Source: Xestospongia bergquistia
Taxonomy: Eukaryota > Porifera > Demospongiae > Haplosclerida > Petrosiidae
DNA length: 64,000 bases
Direction of reading: 5' to 3'
NCBI GenBank assembly: GCA_963965975.1
Contig: OZ014413.1
Span: 11,080,601-11,144,600 of the forward strand
Made by a program: the position numbers and the translations under genes. Shown here piece by piece: positions 40,601 through 51,948 of this stretch. How positions within the stretch are numbered: position 1 is the stretch's first letter; each line of letters opens with the position of its first letter. The notes beneath the pieces are model-generated. The model made no database searches and was not told the origin of the DNA. It saw nothing but the letters and a program-made list of their open reading frames with translations.

Positions 40601-42525
40601 CCTCAAATGTTTAGGACATTTACCTCAAATGTCAAAGACATTTACCTCAAATGTCAAAGACATTTACCTCAAATGTCAAGGACATTTACCTCAAATGTCA
40701 AAGACATTTACCTCAAATGTCAAAGACATTTACCTCAAATGTCAAGGACATTTACCTCAAATGTTTAGGACATTTACCTCAAATGTCAAAGACATTTACC
40801 TCAAATGTCAAGGACATTTACCTCAAATGTTTAGGACATTTACCTCAAATGTTTAGGACATTTACCTCAAATGTCATGTGTATAGCCACATATCATGTTA
40901 CCATTAAATATTACAATCAGCATTTACTATATTATTATGATGATGTGTGATGTCATAGATAATTGTATCCTTAGCTAGTGTCTATCGGATGTTTCTGGTT
41001 TCGTAATATTACATATTTGTGGTTGATTGTCGTTAGAGATAAAGATTAAGTCTCTTCCTGTTTTTGTACTTAGTTGTTAAAGTAAGTCAGAGTTCAACAT
41101 TGAAGACACATTATGCTATTGTTAAATGTTGTTATTATAACAAGTCCAGGGACTTTGATGCGTCACAGTTTATCTATTGATCTATACTAATTACTCTCTT
41201 GTATTTTACTGAGTCAGCTATTCCTCTCTTGACAGTTGCCATAGCAACAGTTATTTCTTTTCGTTAACTATTGTAACATAATAATAATTGTAACTACTAC
41301 CTCTTATTTTGTGCCTTATCTTATCTACAAAAATCTATTATAATTATCTCGTTATCTAATTTATATCTAACCACATAATTGTAACTAGTTGGTATCCTAT
41401 ATGTTTTTACACGTAAAGTTTGCTGTCCAAACTTGTTTTTATTACTTGTTTATTCTTGTTTCTAGAACTGGCTACAAGAGCTCTGCAGAAAAATGCTCTC
41501 CGTCTTTTAGTAATGCTACTCCCTAGACCTAATAGAGATACTCTACAAGAATTGCTTCAATTTCTCTCTCGTGTGGCTCTTCATTCAAATGGTATCATTC
41601 TTATTGATGGAACAGAGGTATAGATAACTGTTTGATATTGTATATAAATCCATTTTATATGTATATGCATCCATTTCACATGTATGTGCATCCATTTTAC
41701 ATGTATATGCATCCATTTTACATGTATATGCATCCATTTCACATGTATGTGCATCCATTTCACATGTATGTGCATCCATTTTACTTGTTGTATCTCTCTT
41801 TTTAGGAGAGTGGTAATCGTATGACTGAAGAGAATCTAGCAACTGTTCTTGGTCCTAACATATTACATAATGAATCCAGAGTGAGTTTCCCTCCAATATT
41901 ACCGCCATTATTGTAACAGATACTGTCTAGAAATGTTAGGAATTTTGCTATGCAATGAACTGTCATTATTATATTGTCTAATATGAGAACATCAAGTTAT
42001 TAATCAAGTTATTATTAGTTATTAATTTGGTATATTTTCTTTTCTTACATTAGGTCAAAAATGCTCAAACAAGCTACCAAGTAATGAAACAGGATCCTGA
42101 AGAGTTGACAGCTGTCTGTCATGTCATGACTGATCTGATTCGAATGCAAGAATCTATCTTTACAGTAAGATAAATGGATTGATGAGTAGATAAATGGATT
42201 GATGAGTAGATAAATGGATTGATGGGTAGATAAATGGATTGATAAGTAGATAAATGGATTGATGAGTAGATAAATGGATTGATGAGTAGATAAATGGATT
42301 GACGGGTGAATGATAGACAGCCAACCAGATGGATTTTAACTTAATAATTTAGCCACGCCTCTATGTCTTGTTGCTAATGATTCTTTTTCTTTAATTTAGA
42401 TTCCAGCCGAGTTATATGATGCTACATTAAAACATCTTTTTTGCATAGACCACGAATCAGTAGATGCTATTATGAGAAGAAAATGTCTTGATATGGAGTA
42501 AGTCATATACATATTATTATTATTG

Positions 42526-42576
<51 letters not shown>

Positions 42577-43626
42577 ATATATAATGCAGACAGACTGTTC
42601 TATTTTCAACTGTTTCTGTTATGATTGATTTCTCCTTTCTTATGCAGAAATGCTGGTGAAGGTGCTGGTGTTGGTGGTGATGGTATTGATTCAGAAGATG
42701 TTTTAGTTCATCATCCTCTTTCTTCTCCAGATGTTAGACAGTCACGGAGTTCAGACAATTTAAATAAACTCTCTGTTGTACAAAGTGACGTTAGTCCTGG
42801 TACAAGTAACTATAATTCTTGGCATCGTAGTCACAGTTTTAACAATGATGCTGAGCGCTCACTTGATGATGTTATGAAAAACCTTGAAGAATTATTGAGT
42901 GAAGGTCTATCTATGAATCATCGCCGCCACTTCAGTAATGATTCTGCCATGGGTGAAAGTGAATCCATTACTTCTCCTCTTCAAAATCCTGAGAGAAAAA
43001 GTTCTGAGGACCATCCTTCCATGTATAACAGTGTCGATTCAGCTATTTCTAACCATTCTCCTCACCACTCATCTTCTAGTGAAGCAGATAGCTCTCATCT
43101 TGAATGGCTTGATGAAATGGACTCTGCTTTTATCACAATACCTGCACATACACACACATCTAGTGGAATCAGTACCCACTCTGAAAGCCCTGCCCCTAGT
43201 CTGGCCAGTCCTTTACGCGTAAATTCCCCTAAATTATTAACGAAAGGAAAACTTGTTTCTAACGATTACACTGGTTCTTTACCAGTTCTCTCTCCCCTCG
43301 ATAGGTCAGGATATATATCATTCTCACGTCGTTCTTCATCCCCATTTATATTATCTAAAAAGCTTCGAAAAAGCATCAGATCAGTCGGTAGTCATGAGTT
43401 ACGTGACAGCAAAAAGGAGAAAAAGTTTGCTGGAAGTTTAGACAACAATATGCCCATATTTGACCTGGAGAGGTCTCCCATTCTAGGTCGTCGTAACCAG
43501 CCAAATCCAGATTCTACAAACAGTGACTGTTCCACAAACAAACCATCTCCTATAACAGAGGTTCTTACAGATTTATCACCAAGATTTCATTTTGTTGTAC
43601 AACCAGCAACTGAAGTATTGATATAG
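34663..43626 (+). CDS. ARHGAP6-like Rho GTPase-activating protein
   Basis: Twelve exons give 873 residues: 34663..35082, 35205..35352, 35463..35513, 35560..35741, 36362..36560, 36689..36744, 39380..39530, 41466..41617, 41806..41880, 42054..42164, 42400..42497, 42648..43626. The N-terminus is Ser- and Arg-rich. The RhoGAP domain spans roughly residues 305-520, with the arginine finger in GLFRIPGAKAR (Arg near 342), then HDVACVLKEFFRSLPEPLMT, LLQFLSRVALHSNGIILIDG and NRMTEENLATVLGPNILH. Order and spacing resemble ARHGAP6/ARHGAP36. The protein should stimulate GTP hydrolysis by a Rho-family GTPase and so affect actin. The last exon (about 325 residues) is a Ser/Pro-rich, probably disordered tail. 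Introns are unusually long here (2.6 and 1.9 kb) and three carry minisatellites. Subfamily is by resemblance only. Confidence 0.85.
36745..39379 (+). other. Long intron in the RhoGAP gene
   Basis: At 2.6 kb this is the longest intron in the window and it interrupts the RhoGAP domain coding sequence. I see no conserved coding frame, repeat array or transposon ends in it, only AT-rich sequence with short GT runs near 38343-38353. Confidence 0.55.
40511..40876 (+). repeat. 22-base minisatellite with internal palindrome
   Basis: About 16-17 copies of a 22-base unit built around AAATGTCAAAGACATTT. The arms AAATGTC and GACATTT are reverse complements, so each unit can fold. Variants have GTCAAGG or GTTTAGG in the centre. 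It lies in the 1.9 kb intron of the RhoGAP gene and opens all three forward frames, producing spurious ORFs. Confidence 0.95.
41648..41784 (+). repeat. 21-base minisatellite in RhoGAP intron
   Basis: Six and a half units of a 21-base repeat (CATCCATTTTACATGTATRTG type), alternating TTTTAC and TTTCAC versions. It fills most of the intron between the exons ending at 41617 and starting at 41806. The minus-strand ORF reading MHIHVKW repeats is an artefact of it. Confidence 0.9.
42168..42307 (+). repeat. 20-base minisatellite next to a splice donor
   Basis: Seven head-to-tail copies of AGATAAATGGATTGATGAGT with one or two substitutions per unit. The array starts only three bases after the exon end at 42164, so its first unit overlaps the splice donor. 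Confidence 0.95.
42525..42583. repeat. (TA)n microsatellite
   Basis: Nearly pure TA dinucleotide run in the last intron of the RhoGAP gene, about 65 bases before the acceptor. Confidence 0.95.
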
Positions 43627-43837
43627 TAAACTCACCCACATACTAATTAACATACAATATTGTTTTCAACCTTAAGAGTTTTTTATAACCTTTGTGTTTT
43701 ATTTGATTGTATTGTCTTTAATTAATATTTTCAATTTATAATTCATCTTAAGTGTATATTATATTGTGTGTCAAACCTTCATGTTATTATGTATTATTGT
43801 CTTTTATTGTGTTGTATCATTTTATAATATTTTAAAA

Positions 43838-44554
43838 CTAATCTTCATCGTCACTACTAAGATGACCACTTCTTATAGTTTTTTCTGGAGGGCGTTTCAT
43901 GAAACTACTCCCTTTACTCTTGCCACCTGAATTTATTGGTGGTTCTAGAAGATTCCCAGCATAATTTAAAGCTTCAACACACCCTAATCTCCATTCTAAC
44001 ATTTCAGTAGAGAAATCGTCTGTCCCACCTAGTTCATCAAAACCTTTGATGTAATCTTTTGTTACATTGTCAAGAACAACAGCAATTGTTGGGAGAATAT
44101 GTATCTTGAGTCTCTCACATAAAAAGGGGGCTCGTTCAACGTTAAGTTTTACAAATCGTGTCTCAAGGTGACGAGGAGCCAGAATAGTTAAGTGCTTATC
44201 GACTATTTTACATCTGATAGTTGAATCGCGATAGAAATGGCACACAACTTTTTTGCTAGTTTTACACACATCAAAAAATTCTTTTTCGCCAGGAACTTCA
44301 GTGTAATTTCCGTGACCTTTAGACATCCATTCTTGACGTTGAGTGGCAGCTGCCTTCATCTGATCAAAAGAGATGGGTGGAATTAAGTGTTACCATGGTT
44401 ACTAGCAAATTCTTACTTGGTTTATTCTTTTTTGTCTTATTTTTTCTAGTTCATCATCATCAAGACGATCTAAACGTTCTATTTCCTGATCTAATTGCTC
44501 TTCAATAACTTTACTTGCCTCTAATAAAGTCCTCTCTACACCTTGGAGTGCCAT
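43838..44554 (-). CDS. TXNDC9: Thioredoxin domain-containing protein 9 (PhLP3)
   Basis: Two exons (44417..44554 and 43838..44359) give 219 residues, close to the 226 of the human protein. The first exon is a predicted coiled coil (VIEEQLDQEIERLDRLDDDE); the second holds a thioredoxin fold with CHFYRDSTIRCKIVDKHL, KLNVERAPFLCERLKIHILP and DDFSTEMLEWRLG. The CxxC redox pair is absent, as in other family members. Phosducin-like protein 3 binds the CCT/TRiC chaperonin and modulates folding of actin and tubulin. The C-terminal tail is acidic (SSDDED) with a basic stretch before it, again typical. The start lies 30 bases from that of UFSP2 on the opposite strand. Confidence 0.95.
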
Positions 44555-44584
44555 TTTAATTAAGAGGTGTGGTTAGTGAGAATA
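44555..44584. promoter_or_regulatory. 30-base divergent start region, TXNDC9 / UFSP2
   Basis: Only 30 bases separate the two start codons. The promoters must overlap each other or extend into the opposite gene's leader or coding sequence. Confidence 0.5.
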
Positions 44585-47198
44585 ATGGAGTTAGAGTCAA
44601 TAGTATTAGACACGGAAAGAGTAAGTCATTAAAATATAATGAAATAATTTAACTCACTTTATGCAGTTAAGAAAATGTCAAGATATTCAATGTGGTCTAT
44701 TAGTTGGTCTTGTTCCATCTAACAAAGATCGTTCCCTTGTAATTGTAGGGATTACCTCATGTAATAGCGTATCTGAACTTACAGTGACTGGTGAACAAGT
44801 ACCTCTTCCTAATTTGAAGGAGGGATCTCAATTTATTCATCAGCACTATCCAGCTGGTACTGATGTTGTCGGGTTATTTTGTAGATTAAAATGGGTGGAG
44901 CTATCAGAGACTCAATTGAAAGAGTTACATAAGGGTATGCAAGATCGTGGTATTAACAAGGTGGGTGTGTCATGTCATGTGACATTCATGTGATGGTATT
45001 ATTTAGGAGAATGTACATGTTCTAGTAGTTATTAATCGTAATGAACATGTTATTGTTTATGAGATAAAGAAAGATAGTCTGCGTCAGTTATCAGTTGATA
45101 ACAAAACAACTGTTCCTGATTATCTTGAAAAAACAGTAACAATATTATTGGAAGCAAATTTGAAGCTCTACCTACCAATCAAATTAACTGGTAACAGAAA
45201 TTATTTCATGTCATTGAATTCCTTTTAGTTCCTTTAATTAGGGATCATCTTCAGGAAATAATTAAAGAGAGTGTAATATGGTTGCCACAGCAACAGGTTA
45301 TTTTGATGGATAAGAAGATAAAAGGAGAAGAATATATTTTAGGATCACTAGGACAAGTAACTTACAAACATATTATTTTAAAGAACATAAAATGTCTACT
45401 CTCTTTTTATTTTAGAGTATTGTTCATGCTGAATTACTTCAATCAAGTCAATATCAATCATCAACTATTCATCCGATAACTATCACCCTCTCTCCTCTCA
45501 CTAACTCCACTCTCTCCCTCCCAATTACACTGAATGTAGTGGGTGTGTTTAATTCTAACACTTCACTTAAGATGGCTGCTAATTATATGAAATTGAAATT
45601 GACCAATCAGATTGATTTAATAACTGATAATAGTTTTGTAAGATATGAATGGATGGACAAATGGATTAATATATAAATATTCATTATAATTAAGTTACAT
45701 AAAATGATTTCTCTTGTCTAGTGGCCTTTTGGGACTGACCACACCCACACTGTATCCCTGTATCATTTTTTAACACCTCCACAACATGTACCAGTTACTA
45801 TTGCTTATCCCCACGTCTCAATAAAAGGGGATGACCCTGTGTCTGATGATGATCTTCTATTAATTAGACAAAAACTCCACACTATGCTTTGTTTACCGAA
45901 GACGCAGCCATATCTAAGGAAACTAAATCAACAATGGTCGCCATGGAAACAAGATCCTTATCTTATTGACCCTCATTTAGCACTTAAATTAGCGACAAGT
46001 AAAAATTATTAGAATTTGTACATTTTAAAAATAATAATTATTACTTTCTATATACTCAAGCACCTGGTAGTGCTGTTGCTATGGTAACAGGAAGTTATGC
46101 CTACCATCACTACCTACAAGATGGATATGATGACAAAGTAAGTTAAGCCTTTGTAGACTCATTCCTATTCTACAGAGACTCATTCCAGGGATGGGGTTGT
46201 GCCTATCGTTCATTACAGACAATATGGTCATGGTTTAGATTTCAAGGTTATACAGAGAGGACTATACCATCACATCATGAAATACAACAGACATTAGTGG
46301 ATTGTGGAGATAAACCAGTAAGTGTGTCTGGTATTGTTCTATAAATAGTAACAATTAATGTTCTATAAATAGTAACATATTTAATATTCGATTCAATAAT
46401 ATTAAATTAATTTTATGGCTGTATTATGAATAAGTGTTCTATTCTTAGCATTTAACAATGACATCATTGTATTAATTATTTACCTACTAAATATAATACC
46501 ATTATTACAACTCAATGTCTCATATTTTGTTTGTACTATAATTATAATAATTTTAATATTATAATATCTGATATTTATAGTCATCTTTTATTGGATCAAA
46601 GAAGTGGATTGGATCTATTGAAGTTAGTAATGTTCTTAATCATTTACTTGAAGTGAGTACCTAATACTATCAGTTGTCTTTGTAATATTTAAATAGATCA
46701 GTTCTCGTATTCATCATTGTACTAGTGGTAAGGAATTAGCTGAAACAGGACGTATCCTTCTACATCATTTTGAAACTGAAGGGACTCCAGTGATGATTGG
46801 GGGTGGAGTTTTAGCTCATACCATATTAGGAGTTGAATATAATGAACAGTCAGGAGACATCAGGTTAAAAATATTACTGATAAATAATGAATAAAATAGA
46901 TATTATTTGTTAGTTATTTTAAGTTTTTCTATTTTAGGTTTCTTATATTAGATCCTCATTATATTGGTCCTGAAGATCTCAAACAAATTCAAACTAAGGT
47001 ATTATAATTATAATAATATAGTCAATGACTTAATATCACTGATATATACTTCATACAGGGACAATGTGGTTGGAAGACAATGAGTTTCTGGGACCAAACA
47101 GTGAGGATTTATTTTATATGAAATATTATTAGATAATTCTTTTATTTCTTTAGGTCAGTTATAATATGTGTATGCCAATAAAACCACAAGAAATATAA
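44585..47198 (+). CDS. UFSP2: UFM1-specific protease 2
   Basis: Thirteen exons give 577 residues: 44585..44620, 44667..44960, 45007..45190, 45229..45356, 45416..45637, 45722..45998, 46061..46137, 46189..46317, 46581..46652, 46697..46863, 46938..46998, 47059..47100, 47154..47198. The C-terminal half is the papain-like peptidase C78 domain: [11 protein letters not shown] with catalytic Cys near 410, [46 protein letters not shown], and the Asp/His pair in [11 protein letters not shown] near 534-536. UFSP2 matures pro-UFM1 by exposing the C-terminal glycine and removes UFM1 from targets at the endoplasmic reticulum. The N-terminal half is longer than in human (469 residues) and poorly conserved. 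The first intron model allows a later start at 44661. Its substrate gene UFM1 lies at 58657-59192. Confidence 0.95.
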
Positions 47199-47276
47199 AT
47201 TATCAGTTTTCATTTTTTTACATTTTATTATTGTTTGCAATATCTTTATAATAATATTATTAATAAATTGTGTTTT

Positions 47277-50200
47277 ATGATGGAGTCAATTGTGCATGGC
47301 AATAAACCACTCCCACTAAATTCCTCTTCTAGGGTCATGGCTTTGTCCTCCGTTTCATCTAGCTACTTCAATCAGTTTTTGAATGGGAAACCAACTATTG
47401 CTGAGTTATGTGAACATATCAGAGTTGGTACTAAATGGTACACATTTGGTGTACTCCTCAAATTAGATACTACTGAACTAGATAGTATCAGAATAATGAA
47501 TGAAGATATCAGTTTCAAAGCTTTAAAAATGTTTGAATTGTGGCTGAGTTCCAAGCCAAGAGCTATGAGAAGAGAGGTTATTGAAACTCTACAGAAGCCC
47601 GCCATTGCAGAGAATTTTATTGCTGAGGAATACAAGAGAGCATTAACAGAAAGTAAGTCAAAGGAATTAATACTGTGTAGTGAATAATTTTAAAGAGAGA
47701 AAATATTGAAGAATTGATATAAAATAGATTTTGTCAAGTGAGTTCTGCCCACTACCACATCTGTAATTATAATATATTGGATAATTTGCCAAATTCACTG
47801 ATATTTTCTCCCTTCAAAAAATTTCCTGCTTATAGTAGATTGTTTTAATTTGTGGACATGATGTTTCTCTTCTCTCATAAAAATAGTACAAAAGGAGTTC
47901 CCACGTCAACTATTACAGAAACACTCTGAAAGTCTCTTACAATTTGTGTTTCCAATGGAGACAGTTTGGATGTTACATAAAGAGGGAGTCATTTCTAAGG
48001 AGACATTAGATAAAATTGAGATATCAGAAGGATCGTTAACTAATGATTCATTGAGAGCACTGTCTAATACAGTATCTGAAGACCCCAACCAGTTAAAAGT
48101 ATTCAGTACTGTATTATTACAATTAGAAGACACAATACATTTTGCAAAAGATATACTCAAAGAATACAGTAAGTGGTTTGTGCTTATACTAATAATATTA
48201 AAATTTTATATTATAGATCAAAATTTTCTTGAAGTACCCTCACTACAAAGTCAATCAGGTATGTATCTACAATATATTTGTTCCATTTAATAATGTATTA
48301 TATGATATAATAATTTTAGTAACAGATACAACTGTTCAGATCTCTCAACAAGTTACATCAACAACCACTCAAAGTTAGATTATTAAATGATTGTTTATTT
48401 TATAATGACTGTTGTACACAGGTAGTGTAATGATACATCATCTTTCACCTACTTATAAATATGATTTTGATCAAATGAGAGCAAAATTAGGAGGTCTTAT
48501 TCTCACTGTGTTACCTCTTATCGAATCTGCTCTCACATCAAAGTTGAAAGAATTGAAAACATTTCTTCGAATGTCATTCCAAGAGCTAAAACCTCAGTTA
48601 GCAATAGCAGAATCATTTGGTGATGTCATGGATATTGTGCGAGAGAAATGTACCATTATCAATATTGCTTGCCTAGAGGCTATTATCAATCATTACAAGA
48701 TTGAAGAGGCAGAGAGTCATATCACAGCATACAAAGTGAAAGTCGATCAGTTTTGTGAAGAGGTAAAAATCCGTGTGTGTGAAAACGAAGATTTCATGAC
48801 AGGTCCATCTTCCCCTCTCAAATGTCAAACTATTGAATTTCTCTTGGAGTGGAATATTGATGAACACACACTTAGTGAAATACAAGATCTGTTATGGAAA
48901 GCATTTGGAAGTATGGCTAAGAGAGTTTTAGTTAGAAAAGCAGAAGAAAGTAAATCTATCACTGTAACCTGCTATGCTCCATATAATATAATGGATATAT
49001 TACTAATGGAAGCTGAGAAGAATCTTGACATACTAATAAAGATGGGCTTAATGAAATTAAGTATCAGCTATCACATTGTTTATGATAGATGTACAAGAGA
49101 TAAGGTATAAGAGATGACTAGTACTATTGATATTATATTATATATATTGATATATAGGAGGTGAGAGGTCTTATGGATGAAGTGAAAGGTTTAGAAGAGA
49201 ATCTTGTTTTACAAAGTAAGGCACTAGCTGAAAAAGATCAGCAAATACTTCAGTTGAAATCATCTCTTGAAGGTATGTATACATAATGATTATAATATTA
49301 TTGTTATTATTATGTCATATTATATAGTTTATACCAGTGTGGAGAGAGAAGGACCACAAGATCAATCATTAACTGACACTTTATCAGGTACATGTACATT
49401 AATTGAGATATAACTATGTACCTAATGTAAATAGAGAAGATGAAACTATTAGATAGAATGAATAAGGCAAAGACCTTAGAGATAGAGAAGTTAACCAGAT
49501 ATAAAGAAGGTGAGCTATAATACTGTTAGTAGTACATACCATATATGGTTATGTTCTATAGTTACTGATAAAGTATTAGTAGAGAAACAAGAAGAGATTG
49601 AGATATTGCAAAAGAAAATAAAATTTCCAAGGAAAGGTAAAAATATAAACATAATAGTATTATTATAATATATACATAATTATGATTGTACAAAACCTTA
49701 CTATATTCTGTTCATGTTGAGAATAACTTCTGTTTAGTGGAATTTTAATTATGACAATGACATCAACCAAACTTGGATATGGTGTTGATTAGCCTCATAC
49801 CCAGGCTTTAGCAATAAAAAAGAAAGCCTGGTAACTACTGCTTGCACATGAGTATAATTATTGAAAATCTGACATCATAATGACATATTTTAAATTAAAT
49901 GATGAATTGATGGGCTGGGTTTATATTGATGACATTTTATTCACTACACGAGTTTAAGTATGGGTAGTTGAGTTTATTGGTTGTGCAGAGATTTAGTGGA
50001 AGTCAAAAAAGAAACAAGCTTGTTCAGTACTGTTGGGATGCAAACAATTGGGGTACGTGAATAACTTTACCACAAGTAGCCATCACAAATAATCTGACAT
50101 TGCAGTAAAAGGAATTTTGATGTCATAGTTAACAGAGGATTCCTAAAGTATACTATTTTCCAAGAAATCTGTGGAAATAAACGCATGCGCAAACAGTAGT

Positions 50201-51009
50201 TACCAGGCTTTCTTTTCTATCGCGAAAGCCTGGGTACGAGGCTAGGTGTTGATGGAATGTGAAGAATGCCATTCACTTTATATGGAATTTCTGGTTTGCA
50301 ACCTTCCTAGATACAGGTCTATTTTTTGATATTATGACACAATTAATGGCATAGTTACACTAAAGAATAGTTAACTAATCAAATTTTTTTACCTATATAA
50401 AATATTTACCTGCTATGTGTATCTTCTATAGAGGAGCTACAATCATTACAAGAGATAATAACATCTCTTACTTCACAATTAAGAGAGAAAGAGGAAAGAA
50501 ATGTTCATTTAACAGAGAACATAAAAGGTATATTAACAACATGTATAGCTCTTTACTTTATCTATTGTAGAACTGAGGTCTAGGATATTAGAGGTGAGAG
50601 ATGTCCTTAAAACTAGTCATCCACTTCTAAGTCAAAAACTTGAGGAACCACTTGATAGCAAACAAGAAGGTAAGGACACCTGTACATTATTTATCACTTC
50701 ATATTTCAGATACAGAAGCATATGAGTTGGTTGACAAGATGAAAACACTAGAGGACCTCACATCTACTGTCCAAGAAAGAGAAGGTATTATATAACTACT
50801 TAAAATGTACAACATGTTATATTGTGTATTGTGTAGCTACTGACAGACAACAAGAGATTACAAAATTACAGGAGATGATTAGTTCACTAACTCTTCAATT
50901 GACAGAGAAAGATCTAATCATCACTCAGTTAACATCAAAAGATACAGATGAGGAGGACAGCCAACAAGAATCATCAGATGATGAACTACCAAGTAAGTTG
51001 TCATTATAA
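47277..51009 (+). CDS. Death-domain / CARD-like / coiled-coil protein
   Basis: Thirteen exons give 734 residues: 47277..47652, 47887..48168, 48217..48258, 48320..48373, 48422..49104, 49158..49272, 49328..49387, 49435..49509, 49562..49636, 50432..50527, 50571..50669, 50710..50784, 50837..51009. Residues about 35-120 look like a death domain (ELCEHIRVGTKWYTFGVLLK, then MFELWLSSKPRAMRREVIET). Residues about 135-215 are an all-helical, CARD-like segment (SLLQFVFPMETVWMLHKEGV). A long helical region from 235 to 470 is unassigned. From 480 on, short exons encode heptad-like coiled coil (LQEIITSLTSQLREKEER). Most introns are phase 1. The last exon may instead splice from 50992 to 52065, fusing to the leucine-rich repeats and giving 916 residues. 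Likely an innate-immune or apoptosis adaptor, by inference from the death fold only. Confidence 0.72.
49790..50244. mobile_element. 455-base MITE with 61-base inverted ends and 9-base target duplication
   Basis: The ends are imperfect inverted repeats of about 61 bases: 49790-49850 (TAGCCTCATACCCAGGCTTT...) and 50184-50244 in reverse complement (TAGCCTCGTACCCAGGCTTT...). The element is flanked by a perfect direct repeat GGTGTTGAT at 49781-49789 and 50245-50253. Each end also contains its own palindrome (CCAGGCTTT ... AAAGCCTGG). There is no transposase frame, so it is non-autonomous. Nine-base duplications with long inverted ends fit a Mutator-like (MULE) origin, though that is inference. It sits in an intron of the death-domain gene. 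Confidence 0.9.
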
Positions 51010-51948
51010 CTTATAGTAATATTTAAAACATGTGATTAAACTACAATATATATATAGTACAATATGTACTGACTTGTAGCACACTCTTATAACATATGAT
51101 AACTGATCAATTTCACATACAACAACTGTATGTGAAATTTATTACATGAAGACACAAGTCTATTACATTAGTTACTTTCATCACCACACCTCTTGTCAAT
51201 ATTGAGTAATAAATTCATCATTGATGGCTCAGTGTAATAAATAAAAAAATTCAACTATCAAATATTTCCTGGTAATCTATAGTTGATATCTATGATGATC
51301 TCTGTCATAATAGTACCTACACATGTACCAATTAATATAGTCTAATTAAGTTATTATTTATTTCAAGATACCTCCAGAGCTTGAGTATAATGTGGAAACT
51401 AGGACATCAAATACATTGTATGATTGGGTTAATATAATTTAATAATTTACCAGAAGAACAGTAATCTCAAGTTGATATGAAAATATTGTAATAACATCTA
51501 TAAGTTAACTGGTGTCCATTAAACTGACATAAGAGAAATGATGTCACTATTATTACACACATGTTCCAGCTTCAATGACAAGAATATACACTAAATTTAA
51601 TGTTTTATTACATTATGACATTTGTAAAGTAAAATAGAAATATCAATCAATTGATATAAAAAGACAAGTCAAACAAAAACTCTGTTACCAGACATCATGA
51701 TGATTGATGATTGAGTGTTGCTTCTTAATTGTGAATCATATGACTGAGTCATTTTCACTGACGTCTATCTGACAGTTCAGTACCTTGTGTGTTCGTCTCA
51801 GACTCTCAGTACTGGATAGTGACATCTTCATCCTGGCTCATATCATCTAATACAGTAAATTATTAGTATAACACTCAGTAAATTTAAGTCCGTTTTGTAG
51901 AATCCGTTCATCTCCGTACATCGTTGTTATAGTAACCTAACACTAGTA
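51010..51948. other. Gene-poor stretch between death-domain and LRR exons
   Basis: Either an intergenic spacer or, if the two models are one gene, most of an intron. It contains a short imperfect inverted repeat near 51109-51141 (TTTCACATACAACA / TGTATGTGAAAT). A small minus-strand frame starting near 51920 (MYGDERILQNGLKF) is too short to call. Confidence 0.4.

Noticed and set aside
40541..40950. Three forward ORFs with repeated KTFTSNVKDIYLKC peptides
   Set aside because: Products of the 22-base intronic minisatellite; a 22-base period without stops opens all three frames.
41581..41842. Minus-strand ORFs with MHIHVKW or MDAHTCE repeats
   Set aside because: Antisense of a RhoGAP exon edge plus the 21-base minisatellite.
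42938..43441. Forward ORFs overlapping the last RhoGAP exon in another frame
   Set aside because: Shadows of the 325-codon coding exon.
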